From NCBI GenBank assembly GCA_963721905.1, contig CAVRMF010000016.1, forward strand, positions 89,885 to 153,884: 64,000 bases of DNA, written 5' to 3'. The notes under the pieces are model-generated. The model saw only the letters and a list, made by a program, of their open reading frames with translations, was not told the origin of the DNA and searched no databases. A program made the translations under genes and the position numbers. Within the stretch, counting starts at the first letter, position 1, and every line of letters begins with the position of its first letter. Positions 19,794-28,831 of the stretch are shown here, in pieces. The stretch comes from Roseiarcus sp963721905. GTDB taxonomy: Bacteria; Pseudomonadota; Alphaproteobacteria; Rhizobiales; Beijerinckiaceae.

Positions 19794-20909
19794 TCACTCT
19801 GAAGTCATCACAGTTCGACGTTCCTTGGCGCTACGGACGGCAGCTTCGACGAGCCGTATCCCTCTCAACCCGTCGGCGAACGATGGAGCGTGTGCGGTTC
19901 CCTCGGCCATGTCGCGCCACGCGGAAGCCATCACGTTCCGGAACGCGTCGAGATAGCCCTGCGGATGTCCCTTAGGAAGGAAGGTCAGCGTATCGCCAGG
20001 GGCAAGGTCGTCCGGCGCGCGCCGGCGAATCAGGGTTCCCTCGGGCCTGCGCTCGAAATAGAAGTCCGGCTCCTGCTGATGCCAGTCAATGCCGAGAACG
20101 GCGCCGTCGATCGCCAGCCGGATCGAGTTCGGATTGCCGACCGAAACCGCGCTGACGGTGAGGCTCCCGGCCGCTCCGCCCTCGAACCGCAGGACGAGAT
20201 CGGCCTGATCTTCGACGTCGATATCGACCGTGACGCCCCCGTCCGTGGTTTCTCGGCCTTCGGGGCGCGGTCCCTCCCCGGGCCGGCCGCGCCATACGCG
20301 GCGCCGATGGTGAGTTGAGAATTGCGCGGCGATGGCGCCGATCCTCTGCCCACTCACATATTCCGCGAGATCCAGCCAGTGCACGCCGAGATCCATCAGC
20401 GAGAATGCAGGACCGACGACCCCGGGCGTGAAATGCCAGACGTATTTGTCGGCGGCATGGACGTCCTCCGACAGATAGCAGCCGCCGATACGCAACAGAC
20501 GCCCCAATTCGCCACGTCGGACGCGGTTGCGGATCGTCGCGACGAGGGGATAACCGCGGTAGTTGTACATCACCCTGCCGACGCGTCCTGACTTGTCGGC
20601 GGCTTCGATCATGCGCAGCGCGTCCTCGCTCGAGGTCGCGAGCGGCTTTTCACAGAGCACATGCGCCCCGGCGGCGAAAGCGGCGATCGCCTGCCGCGCA
20701 TGCAGGTTGTTCGGCGTGCAAATGTGGACGACGTCCGGCTTTTGCTCGGCAAGTAGCCGATCGAGGCTGTCGTAGGCGCAGCCCACGCCGAACGCTGCGG
20801 CCGACGCCAAGGTCCGTCCGCAGACCGCGACCACCTCGCCGCCGAGCTCCGTGGCAACACGCGAGTGGACGCGCGCGATGTAACCGCTGCCGACAATCGC
20901 GATGCGCAA
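19794..20909 (-). CDS. Gfo/Idh/MocA-family oxidoreductase
   Basis: NAD(P)-dependent dehydrogenase of 371 residues. It has the Rossmann motif IVGSGYIARVHSR at the N-terminus, DVVHICTPNNLH near residue 60, CEKPLATSSEDA with the EKP Lys near 93, and DLGVHWLDLAEYV supplying the active-site Asp and His near 175. A TTG start at 20909 is preceded by AAGGGGG. It is the last gene of a minus-strand unit behind a sugar ABC transporter and a YdjC-like deacetylase, so it probably oxidises a sugar released by that system. Confidence 0.88.
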   Translation of the reverse strand: MRIAIVGSGYIARVHSRVATELGGEVVAVCGRTLASAAAFGVGCAYDSLDRLLAEQKPDVVHICTPNNLHARQAIAAFAAGAHVLCEKPLATSSEDALRMIEAADKSGRVGRVMYNYRGYPLVATIRNRVRRGELGRLLRIGGCYLSEDVHAADKYVWHFTPGVVGPAFSLMDLGVHWLDLAEYVSGQRIGAIAAQFSTHHRRRVWRGRPGEGPRPEGRETTDGGVTVDIDVEDQADLVLRFEGGAAGSLTVSAVSVGNPNSIRLAIDGAVLGIDWHQQEPDFYFERRPEGTLIRRRAPDDLAPGDTLTFLPKGHPQGYLDAFRNVMASAWRDMAEGTAHAPSFADGLRGIRLVEAAVRSAKERRTVMTSE

Positions 20910-20925
20910 GCTTGCCCCCTTAGCC

Positions 20926-21813
20926 TCAATTGTCGCGTCGGGTTGCTCTGAGGCGGTCTCGAATTTGACGCATCCCGATCACGTCGACGCCATGGGCGGC
21001 GACGAGTTCGGCGACAACCCCGGATTTGAAGACGGCGTACTCCTCTGTGCGGATATGGGCGTAATCCGGCTCGATCGCCTCGAAATCGCCCGGCTTGTTG
21101 AAATGCAACGACAGGTAGGTGAGCCCGTCCTGGATTTCGGCGAACATCTGCCGGTAGGCGGTTTCCGCATCGGTCCGCCGCCCCCACGGCGACTCGACAA
21201 CAAGGTCGAAGATCGGCTCGCCCGCCGCTCGGGCCCTTGCGACGACCGAGTCGTAAGTCTCGGTGCGAGCAGCGCCGGCGTAGCTCATGGGATTGAAACG
21301 CTTCAAGTCCTTCACCAGAAGGATGGGGAGGTTGTAGTCCTTTCCGAGCCGATAATAGATGTCGACGAACTCCGGCATCATGACGGCGCCCATATGCGCG
21401 TCGAGATGGGTGACGTCGATTCCGGTCGACACGACCGCGTCGATCTGGGCGCGCAACTCGGCCTCCACGGCTTCGGGGGCGGCGTTTTTCCTGACCGACG
21501 GGACATCAGCCCAGAAGTAGCCGTCCTTGTCGGTCAACCCGGCCGATGTCGGCGGCGAGGTCAGCGGGCGCCAGCGATAGGGCTTCTTTTCGCTGTTGAG
21601 CGTGAGATGGACGCCGAGGTCGAGCGCCGGGTTCGCCGCCGCCATCCCGGCCGCTTCGGGAAACCACGGGCAAGGCGCCATCACCGAACCGGCGCTGCAG
21701 GCTCCCATCGCCGAGAGCTCCGAGAAAGCCGTGTTGGCGCCGTGAGTCATTCCGACGTCGTCCTCGTGGATCACGATGACGCGACGCCCCTCGGCATATC
21801 GGGTCGAAGTCAT
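20926..21813 (-). CDS. ChbG/YdjC-family carbohydrate deacetylase-like protein
   Basis: YdjC-like protein of about 295 residues. IHEDDVGMTHGAN near residue 13 holds the Asp and His metal ligands, LGVHLTLNSE the next His, and VTHLDAHMGAVM the third. ChbG removes an acetyl group from chito-oligosaccharides; others act on acetylated sugars. The start at 21813 has AGAGAGG seven bases upstream; a frame open to 21885 lacks such a site. It lies between the sugar ABC ATPase and a dehydrogenase, and may deacetylate an imported amino or acetylated sugar. Confidence 0.88.
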   Translation of the reverse strand: MTSTRYAEGRRVIVIHEDDVGMTHGANTAFSELSAMGACSAGSVMAPCPWFPEAAGMAAANPALDLGVHLTLNSEKKPYRWRPLTSPPTSAGLTDKDGYFWADVPSVRKNAAPEAVEAELRAQIDAVVSTGIDVTHLDAHMGAVMMPEFVDIYYRLGKDYNLPILLVKDLKRFNPMSYAGAARTETYDSVVARARAAGEPIFDLVVESPWGRRTDAETAYRQMFAEIQDGLTYLSLHFNKPGDFEAIEPDYAHIRTEEYAVFKSGVVAELVAAHGVDVIGMRQIRDRLRATRRDN

Positions 21814-21868
21814 GATGCGCCTCTCTTTCGTGTGTCGGATCTCGCCGTCATTCGCCCCTGCCTTCGGC

Positions 21869-22720
21869 TTACGCGATACTCGCAACGAGATCGGTCAATT
21901 CGTCCAGGTCGATTTCGTCGCGGCGGAAATGGGCGGCGACCTTTCCCTGCGCGAGAACAGTCAGATCGTCGGCGACCGACAGAGCGTGACGGAAATTGTG
22001 GGTGATCAGGATTACCGCCTGCCCCTGATCGCGCGCCTCGAGAATGTGATCGAGCACTTTGCCGGCCTGGCGAACGGCGAGCGCGGAAGTCGGCTCGTCG
22101 AGGACGAGGAGCGAGGAGCCGAAATACATCGCCCGAGCGATCGCCAGAGACTGGCGCTCGCCGCCGGATATGTTGACGCCGCGCTCGTCGAGACCGCGCT
22201 CCCACCGCACGCCCAAGCGCAGCAGCGCCGACCGGGCCATTTCGTCCGCGCGTTTCATGTCGAGCCATTTGAAGGGACCCAAGCCCTTCAACGGCTCCCG
22301 CCCCAGGACCACATTGCGCGTCACCGACAGGAGTTCGCAGACCGCGAGATCCTGGAACACGGTGGCGATCCCGAGCCGGCGCGCCTCCGCCGGGTTGAGG
22401 AAGCGCACGGGAGCGCCACGAAATCGCAGCTCGCCCCGGTCGGGCGGAAAGACACCGGAAAGGATCTTGATGAGCGTCGATTTTCCCGCGCCGTTGTCCC
22501 CGAGCAGCGCCAGGACGCGGCCGGCGTAGGCGCGCAACGAAACATCGACGAGCGCTGTCGTGGCGCCGAAGGCTTTCGAAATGTTGATCGCCTCCATGAC
22601 CGGGACCGCGCCGTCCGGGATCGGCTCGATCTTGCGGCGCGCCATGTGCATCTCACGCGAACCTCGGCGGGCGGGCAACCGTCCCTGCGCCGCCGCTCGA
22701 GGCGCTGCGGCGCCGGTCAT
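21869..22720 (-). CDS. Ribose/fructose-type sugar ABC transporter ATPase (single domain)
   Basis: Single-cassette ATPase of 283 residues, like FrcA rather than the double-cassette RbsA. After about 40 variable residues come VMEAINISKAFG, Walker A GDNGAGKST, FQDLAVCELLSV, signature ISGGERQSLAIARAM and Walker B LLVLDEPTSAL. The start at 22720 overlaps the permease stop by four bases (ATGA) and has GGGGAG upstream; an upstream open frame to 23308 is antisense noise. Together with the permease and binding protein it forms a CUT2-type transporter. Confidence 0.9.
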   Translation of the reverse strand: MTGAAAPRAAAQGRLPARRGSREMHMARRKIEPIPDGAVPVMEAINISKAFGATTALVDVSLRAYAGRVLALLGDNGAGKSTLIKILSGVFPPDRGELRFRGAPVRFLNPAEARRLGIATVFQDLAVCELLSVTRNVVLGREPLKGLGPFKWLDMKRADEMARSALLRLGVRWERGLDERGVNISGGERQSLAIARAMYFGSSLLVLDEPTSALAVRQAGKVLDHILEARDQGQAVILITHNFRHALSVADDLTVLAQGKVAAHFRRDEIDLDELTDLVASIA

Positions 22721-23895
22721 CGCCCGCTCCCCGCCGCGCTTTCGGCGGAGAATCCGGACGGCTCGCCCACTTCCGCCTCCGCGGTCGCGGAACCGAGGTC
22801 GCGGGACAACGCCGCGTCCGTCTCCGCGTTCCCCCTGCGGAACCCGGCGAGCGGTCGCGAACGCGCCATGCGGCGCGCAACGGAGGTGTTGAGGATCACC
22901 GCCGCGACGACGATGAAGCCGGTCAGCGTGCGGAAAAAATGTCCCGGCGCGCCGGCGAGCACGAGGCCGACCTGGATCACGCCGAACGTGACAGCGCCGA
23001 ACATCGTTCCGATCACGCTGCCGTAGCCGCCAGAGAGAAGGGTGCCGCCGATGACCGTCACCGCGACCGCTTGCAGCTCCATGCCTTCTCCGCGCAGCGC
23101 GTCGACGGAGGCGAAGCGGGCGACCTGAACGACGCCGGCCACAGCCGCCAGTCCCGAGGTGATCATGAACAGCAAGATCGTCACCCGGTCGACGGGGACG
23201 CCGAGGTTTCGCGCCGCCTGTTCGTTCTGGCCGCGCGCCTGGATCCAATTGCCGAAGCGCGTCCGGGCGAGAAGAAACGTGCCCAGCGCCCCGATGGCGA
23301 AGAACCAAAGCATCGACATCCGAAACCCAAACAGAAGCGGCCCCGACATCACGTCGCGAAAGAGCGGAGGAATCTTGACCATGATGGGAAACCCGCCCGT
23401 CAGCGCGATGACGACGCCGCGCCAGATGAGCATTGTCCCGAGCGTCACGACGAAGGAATGGACGCGAAACCTGACGACGAGCGCGCCATTGATCGCGCCG
23501 AGAAGCGCGCCAACCACGACCGCCACGGGCGCCGCGACGATCGGCGAAGCGCCCGCGTCACGCATCAGCACGGTCGCGACGTAAGAAGTCAGGCCCAAAA
23601 CCGCGCCGACCGAAAGGTCGAAGTGTCCGCCGATCATAAGAAGCGTCACGCCGATGCTAACGATGCCCAGTTCCGCGGCGACCGACAACACGCTGATGAA
23701 TGTCTGCCGGGTCGGGAACAGGTCCGGGCTCAAAGCGGAGAAAATGAGAAGCAGAATGACGAGCGCGGCGACCGAAGTCGCCTCAGGGCGCAGCAGGAGG
23801 CGCCGCGCCGCCTCGCCGTAAACGACGCTACGGGCCGCGGGCGGCAATTGCGCGCTCGCGGCCTGAGGCTCACCGGAACCTATCCGATCTTCCAT
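22717..23895 (-). CDS. Sugar ABC transporter permease, RbsC/FrcC type
   Basis: Inner-membrane permease of 392 residues with about ten hydrophobic spans. Motifs: IVSIGVTLLMIGGHFDLSVG near residue 95, VRFRVHSFVVTLGTMLIWRG near 160 and AVAVTVIGGTLLSGGYGSVIG near 280, all hallmarks of CUT2 permeases. The C-terminal 60 residues are hydrophilic and extend past the family's usual end. The gene follows the binding protein by 28 bases and overlaps the ATPase by four. Confidence 0.92.
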   Translation of the reverse strand: MEDRIGSGEPQAASAQLPPAARSVVYGEAARRLLLRPEATSVAALVILLLIFSALSPDLFPTRQTFISVLSVAAELGIVSIGVTLLMIGGHFDLSVGAVLGLTSYVATVLMRDAGASPIVAAPVAVVVGALLGAINGALVVRFRVHSFVVTLGTMLIWRGVVIALTGGFPIMVKIPPLFRDVMSGPLLFGFRMSMLWFFAIGALGTFLLARTRFGNWIQARGQNEQAARNLGVPVDRVTILLFMITSGLAAVAGVVQVARFASVDALRGEGMELQAVAVTVIGGTLLSGGYGSVIGTMFGAVTFGVIQVGLVLAGAPGHFFRTLTGFIVVAAVILNTSVARRMARSRPLAGFRRGNAETDAALSRDLGSATAEAEVGEPSGFSAESAAGSGR

Positions 23896-23923
23896 GAGAC
23901 TAAAGCGTTCAGGATCGCCAGCC

Positions 23924-24946
23924 TCAACGGTAACCGGCGGTCACGAGCTTCGCGACCTGGTCGATGTTCGACTTGTCGACGACCGTCGGGCCGGTCAGAA
24001 AGTAGTTCGCTTCAACCAGTCCGTATCTAAGATAATGGGTCAACAGCAGGACTGGCATATAACCTCGCCAGAACTGTTGCTGGTCGATCGTGAAAGCCTG
24101 ACGCCCGTCCTTGACCGCCTCGAGCGCCTGCGCGTCGAGATCGTAGCCGGTGATGATCAGGTCCTTCTTGCCGCTATCCGCCTTCGCCCCAAGCAGGCCG
24201 GCGCTGATGTGGCAGACGCTGGTCGCTGCTGCGGTGTCCGGATTCTTGCGCAGATAGTTGACGACGAGTTCCGACTCCTGCCCGGGGTCCATGGAGGACT
24301 CGAGGAATTCGGCCTTGATCCCCGCCGCCTTGAGCGCGTCGATCTCGGAATTCGCGCGGTCGCGGCAGGTCGCGTCGCCGGGCTGCTGGTCGACGACGAC
24401 TACGCCGCCCTTGATCCCCATGGCGGCCAAACGTTTGCCGGTGAGGGCGCCTGCGGCCTTTTCGTCCGATCCCGTCCGGAACAGGAAGATGTCGTTCGGG
24501 TCGCGAACCTGCGCGCCGGCGGGCGGCGCGGCGGCGCTCCCGAAGGCGATGCCGGCTTCTTTGGCCCGCTTGGCGACGTCGGCGTAGGCGGCATCCTCGG
24601 CGAACTCGCATAGCGCGATGCCGTTGGCCTTGGCCGCGATCGCTTCTTCGATCTTTTGGACCTGATTGGGGATGGTGAGTTCATCCGGGTAGATGTACGT
24701 CACTTTGACCCCGAGGTTCTTTCCCGCTTCCTCGGCGCCGCGCGCCAAGTAGCCGTGGAAACCGGTCGGCGCGGAGCAGCCTACGAAATAGATCGAGAGA
24801 TTGCTGTCCGCGGCCGTCGCCGAGCCGGTCGAGGCCGCGAGAGCAAGCACGGCGCCAGCGAACGCCGCCGAGACGCCGCGGCCCGGAGCATCGCCGCGGG
24901 CCGCGCCGCGAACAAAGAGCTTCATCATACTGGACTTGCTTACCAT
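23924..24946 (-). CDS. Sugar ABC transporter substrate-binding protein
   Basis: Periplasmic binding protein of about 340 residues. I start it at 24946 (MVSKSSMMKLF), seven bases after AGGAGG. The signal peptide ends at GSATAADS. Type-1 periplasmic fold: IYFVGCSAPTGFHGYLARGA, VVVVDQQPGDATCRDRA, ITGYDLDAQALEAV. It feeds the CUT2 permease and ATPase downstream and lies 74 bases after the DegT aminotransferase. The combination of transporter, deacetylase and aminotransferase points to an amino-sugar ligand (inference). Confidence 0.9.
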   Translation of the reverse strand: MVSKSSMMKLFVRGAARGDAPGRGVSAAFAGAVLALAASTGSATAADSNLSIYFVGCSAPTGFHGYLARGAEEAGKNLGVKVTYIYPDELTIPNQVQKIEEAIAAKANGIALCEFAEDAAYADVAKRAKEAGIAFGSAAAPPAGAQVRDPNDIFLFRTGSDEKAAGALTGKRLAAMGIKGGVVVVDQQPGDATCRDRANSEIDALKAAGIKAEFLESSMDPGQESELVVNYLRKNPDTAAATSVCHISAGLLGAKADSGKKDLIITGYDLDAQALEAVKDGRQAFTIDQQQFWRGYMPVLLLTHYLRYGLVEANYFLTGPTVVDKSNIDQVAKLVTAGYR

Positions 24947-25020
24947 CGCCGTTCCTCCTGTCAGCGTAGAAAGTGACTTTTTCGAACGACGCGGTTCGTC
25001 ATCACGCCGTCGAGCCGATC

Positions 25021-26310
25021 TCACGCATCGGCCTTGAGGTCGAACTTCTGGGCGTCGACGGGTCGGACTTTGCGGAAATCGGCCTCGGAAACAGGCAGTC
25101 CCGCAAGAGCGACGCGCGCCGCGGCGCCGATGTTGCGGATGATGTCCGAAGTCTCCTCGTAACTATGTTTGGGGTGCGTCGCGACCATCACCGTGCGATC
25201 GAGGATGTCGAGCGACTTCTTGCACATGTCCTTCGAATAGGCCTTCCGGCACTCGGCGTTGGCCGGCATGTTGAACGGATTCATCGCCGGATGCGCAGCG
25301 CCAGCGCCCATCAGCACTTGGTCCCATTCGACATAAGTGTGGCGGCCGGTTTTGCCGGCGATCACCGCCGGGAAGAATTCGACGAAGCGCTTCGCCGCCT
25401 CCCTCGAAGGCAATGTATACATGACCTGCGTCGCGCAATCGTGATCCGGACTGTTCATCGGCGCCGGCTTCAAACCGAGATTTCCGAGCGAACGCGTCTC
25501 ATCGAGGATTTGCCGCTTTTCGGCGCGCATCGCCGCGACCATTCCGTCGAGACGATCCAACTGGACGTTGAGTACGGCGCCCATCAACTCGGACGCCCTG
25601 GCGCCGTTGCTCGAAAAGGGTTTGACCGCGTCGTCGCGACCAAGCCAGTAGAAATGGCACGGATCGATGGCGCAACGCACGCGCTCGGCAAGCAAGTCGT
25701 CGTTGATCGCGACGCCGCCGCCTTCCCCACAGGTCATATTCTTATAGTAGTTGAAGCTGAATGCGCCGATATGGCCGATGGCGCCAAGTTTTCGGCCCTT
25801 ATAGCCGCCGCCGACGCCCTGGCAGGCGTCCTCGATCACGATGAGATCGTGTCGCCGCGCCACTTCCATGATGGCGTCCATGTCGCAAGCCGCGCCCCAC
25901 ATATGGACAGGCACGACCGCCCGAGTGCGCGGACCGATGGCGGCTTCGATCGCCTTTGGATCTATGGTGACGCTCTCATCGACATCGACAATGAGCGGAA
26001 TCGCGCCGACGGCGAGCACCGAAGTCGCGGTCGCCATATAGGTGTGCGCCGGAATGATGACTTCATCGCCGGGGCCGAGGCCGACTGCGGTCATCGCGGC
26101 CACCAGCGCGTTGCTGCCGCTCGCGGCAAGCGCAAAATGTTTCGTGCCGAGATATTTCGCGTAGCGCGCTTCGAACCGGTCGCACTCGCCCCCGACGCCA
26201 TAACGGAAAAGCGCATTCGAGCGGATCACCCGCGCCAACGCATCGATCTCTTCTTGTCCGACCAAGTACACGACGCCCTCCGTTGAACGGAAATCGCAAG
26301 CGACGGCCAC
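25021..26310 (-). CDS. DegT/DnrJ/EryC1-family sugar aminotransferase
   Basis: PLP-dependent sugar aminotransferase of 429 residues. ALAASGSNALVAAM near residue 60, VIEDACQGVGGGYKG with the PLP-contacting Asp near 150, and FSFNYYKNMTCGEGGGVAIN with the Schiff-base Lys near 190 are clear. Family members interconvert keto and amino sugars. The start is a GTG at 26310 without a visible ribosome site. It heads the surviving part of the sugar ABC unit; upstream on the same strand only the tail of a MalG-like permease remains. Confidence 0.88.
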   Translation of the reverse strand: MAVACDFRSTEGVVYLVGQEEIDALARVIRSNALFRYGVGGECDRFEARYAKYLGTKHFALAASGSNALVAAMTAVGLGPGDEVIIPAHTYMATATSVLAVGAIPLIVDVDESVTIDPKAIEAAIGPRTRAVVPVHMWGAACDMDAIMEVARRHDLIVIEDACQGVGGGYKGRKLGAIGHIGAFSFNYYKNMTCGEGGGVAINDDLLAERVRCAIDPCHFYWLGRDDAVKPFSSNGARASELMGAVLNVQLDRLDGMVAAMRAEKRQILDETRSLGNLGLKPAPMNSPDHDCATQVMYTLPSREAAKRFVEFFPAVIAGKTGRHTYVEWDQVLMGAGAAHPAMNPFNMPANAECRKAYSKDMCKKSLDILDRTVMVATHPKHSYEETSDIIRNIGAAARVALAGLPVSEADFRKVRPVDAQKFDLKADA

Positions 26311-26403
26311 GCTGTTGAAACAACGCTAGCGAAGAAATGGGTCCAGCGAAAGAGCCACTTTCTGACTGTTTCATGGCGCGACCGCTCCTTGCGCGGGATT
26401 GAC

Positions 26404-26587
26404 CTAATCGTTGATCGCGCCAGCGGTCATGGATCGTCCGATGTGGCGATAGGCGGCGAGCCCGAGAAGCAGGGGCGGCGCCACGCTCAAGATCATGACA
26501 GCGGCCGCGACGCCCCATTGCACGCCGCCTCCGCTCGCCGAAAAGAAAAAGGACGCGCCTACCGTAACAGGTACGGCGACGCTAGTC
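26404..26587 (-). pseudogene. MalG-type ABC permease, 3' remnant
   Basis: About 60 codons on the minus strand match the end of a CUT1 permease: AVPVTVGASFFF, WGVAAAVMILSVAPPLLLG, RHIGRSMTAGAIND, then a stop. Everything before VAVPV is missing, because the sequence changes to a plus-strand ligD piece near 26,575-26,590. This was probably the permease gene just upstream of the DegT aminotransferase. Confidence 0.65.
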
Positions 26588-27192
26588 GTCTGCCGCTGAT
26601 CGAGCGTAAGGCGCTTCTGGAGCCTTTGATCGCGAACGTGCCCGGTCTTCAGTTCAATGGCCACGAGACGGGCGACGGCGAGCTTATCCGCAAGCACGCC
26701 GGCCAGCTCGGACTCGAAGGCGTGGTTTCAAAGACGATCGATGCGCCCTATGCGCCGGGAAACCGCGGTCTTTGGCGCAAAGCCAAATGGCTCAATCGCC
26801 AGGAATTCGTCATCGTCGGCTGGACTGACCCCGAAGGATCGAGGCCTCATCTGGGCGCGCTTCTGCTCGGCTACTATGACGACGACGTTAAGCTCATCTA
26901 TGCCGGCCGCGTGGGCACGGGCATGCCCGACAAAGTGCTCGCCGATTTACGGCGGCGCTTAGACCCTCTGGCGCGAGCAAATTCGCTGCTCAGCGCGCCG
27001 CCGCCCCGCGAGACCCGCTTCGGATCGCCGCTTGTTCTTTCCCGCGTGCATTGGGTTGAGCCGCAGCTAGTTGCGGAAATTACCTATCTAACGTGGACCG
27101 CTGACGGGCTCTTGCGCCATACGGTTTTCGTTGGGCTCCGATCCGACAAGCCAGCGACCGAGGTTCGTCGGGAAACGCCGCGCAAGAGGTAG
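26575..27192 (+). pseudogene. LigD-type ATP-dependent DNA ligase, C-terminal fragment
   Basis: The last 200 or so residues of the ligase domain of LigD, the end-joining ligase that works with Ku. LPLIERKALLEPLI, LGLEGVVSKTIDAPYAPG, KWLNRQEFVIVGWTDPEGSR, YAGRVGTGMPDKVL and VAEITYLTWTADGLLRH follow the family in order. The catalytic KxDG Lys and the N-terminal half of the nucleotidyltransferase domain are absent, and no polymerase domain follows. The open frame reaches back to 26389 but is not ligase-like before about 26,575. It cannot be active. Confidence 0.8.
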
Positions 27193-27448
27193 CGGCTGCT
27201 TTGGCCGGAATGCGTAGAGTCGAGGTGTGGCGCGGTGGCGTTAGGCTGAGCATGTCTGTTTCCGCCCCTTTCGTCTGGCGGTGCCTTAGTGGCTCAGCCG
27301 TAGCTCCGTTTCCACACCCCGCTCATCGGTAGGGTCGGGGACTGGCGCGCCGGTTTAGGCCGAAGTTCGTGTTCCCTGTTGGCTCGCTCTTTCGTCTGCG
27401 AGTGTCACACCATCTCGGCCATGCCACGTTTCCAGCCCCCGCCGCGTC

Positions 27449-27482
27449 GAACGCAGCATGCGGATTTCCTCGCACTGCGCTC
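27449..27482 (-). ncRNA. Group II intron domain V (intron B)
   Basis: A 34-base segment on the minus strand begins GAGCGCAG and ends CTGCGTTC. The lower stem AGCGCAG/CTGCGTT carries the AGC triad paired to GTT. The upper stem TGCG/CGCA with one mismatch leads to a GAAA loop. Length and layout match domain V, the catalytic core hairpin. It lies 32 bases after the maturase stop. Confidence 0.55.
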
Positions 27483-27514
27483 TCCTGTTTGCTTCGCCTC
27501 AAGGCATATGGGAC

Positions 27515-28305
27515 CTATCCTGCCGGGACGGCTTTCAGCGCTGGTCGTACAACCCGATAGCCATTGAATAGGCCCAGAGTGTTGTACATCCATTCCCTAC
27601 TCCACCGCGTCCAGCCGAAGCCCTGACGGTTCCGAGCGCGCTGCATATGGCGCTTGATCTTCTTTTCCACCCAGTCTTTCACGAAGCTAAAGCACTCGCT
27701 GGAATGTCCGACCGCAAAGTAATTTACCCAACCGCGGAGCACCGGGTTGATCAACTTCACGACCCGGCCAACCGGTTGCGATTGGTTGCGACCGAACATA
27801 TCCTTGAGCTTCCGCAGCAGCGCCGTCCGCTTCTTGAGCTTGGGCGTGTAGTGAGCACGCCACGCGCCCCTTAAACTGCGCACCTGACGGAAGTCGAACC
27901 CCAGAAAGCCGAAGCTTTCGCCGCGGCCGAGGTCCACGATCCGACTCTTCTCCTCGTTGACTTCGACTTGCAGCTCGGCGAGTTCCTCGCGCAGTCGTTT
28001 TTCCACCGCCGCCATTAGCCAGTCATGTCGCTTGTAGGCGTCGATCAAGATCACCAGGTCGTCCGCGAATCTCGCATATTCGACGTAGGTGTACTTGCCG
28101 TCACGCGAAGCCTCCTTCGCCCGTTCCAGCATCCTGTCGACCTCGGTGAGGTAGATGTTGCTGAGCAGCGGCGAAATCACCCCGCCTTGCGGAACGCCTT
28201 GCTTCCCGCGGCTTTGAGTATGATCTTCAGCAGGTGCATCACGTCCGCATCGTCCACGCGTTGAGCGACTTTCGCCAACAGCCGATCGTGCCGGACATTG
28301 TCGAA
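27515..28305 (-). pseudogene. Group II intron B reverse transcriptase/maturase, C-terminal part
   Basis: Downstream half of a split maturase. It resumes at FDNVRHDRLLAKVAQRV (from 28305) and reads to KIILKAAG, where one missing base near 28,205 shifts the frame. The next frame carries QGVPQGGVISPLLSNIY, the catalytic FADDLVIL near 28,070 (the usual Y of YADD is F), the thumb/maturase part VVKLINPVLRGWVNYF, and the end NGYRVVRPALKAV. No HNH endonuclease domain follows. The N-terminal half is at 31,063-31,574. It is inactive because of both the insertion and the frameshift. Confidence 0.85.
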
Positions 28306-28349
28306 GGAAGCGGCCACAGACTACCCATCGTCGTGATGTTCCGGATTCG

Positions 28350-28660
28350 GTAACGATCACCCGCGAGCGTCACGCTTTCGAAGGCCAATCGCTGACCGCG
28401 ATCAGCAGCATCCGGCGGCGCGGCGTCCTCCTGGTTCTCGTGGTTTTACCAGACGGCAGCCGGTCGCTCATTCCGGCCGAGTGGACCGATTGGCGCCCGG
28501 AGCCGGCCGAGGCGAACACCGGCGGAGGATGTCGGCGATGGCGACCACGATCTGGGCAGACTCGGGGATTTGCTTCACCTGCGCAGGGTCATCGACGCTC
28601 TGAGCGGCCGACATGTCGAGTCGGCGCCGCGAAAGGAGAGCGGTCATGCAATTGAAACTG
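28350..28660 (+). pseudogene. Small accessory ORF A of recombinase element (DUF5372-like), frameshifted
   Basis: First frame: RERHAFEGQSLTAISSIRRR, GVLLVLVVLPDGSRSLIPAE and WTDW, then a frame change near 28,505-28,530, then GRLGDLLHLRRVIDALSGRH. This resembles the short proteins encoded upstream of recombinases in similar elements, which I recall as DUF5372-like; the family label is from memory. The first part ends in a beta-rich segment and the second is helical. No start codon with a good ribosome site is visible. Confidence 0.5.
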
Positions 28661-28831
28661 GCCTTCCTCGATCCCAACCGATCTTGCCCCGAACCCCTCT
28701 CCAGCAGCGCCATTGGCGATGGCCTGGCAGCAGCTCGACGAAGCCTCGCGCGTCGCAGCGCTCGAGATTCTCGCACGTCTCATCGCCCGAATGCTGTCGG
28801 CCAGATCGAAGAGGGAGGGAAGCGATGAATG
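28646..28831 (+). pseudogene. Small accessory ORF B of recombinase element, frameshifted
   Basis: The ATG at 28646 follows AGGAG by six bases and opens MQLKLAFLDP. One extra C near 28,676 then shifts the frame. The shifted frame gives a convincing helix, AWQQLDEASRVAALEILARL, followed by IARMLSARSKREGSDE, and its stop overlaps the recombinase start (ATGAATGA at 28,825-28,832). Corrected length is about 61 residues. Its role is unknown; the tight coupling suggests that it assists or controls the recombinase. Confidence 0.55.

Noticed and set aside
22939..24030. A 363-codon plus-strand frame over the sugar permease
   Set aside because: Composition is that of a shadow frame; the minus-strand permease is clear.
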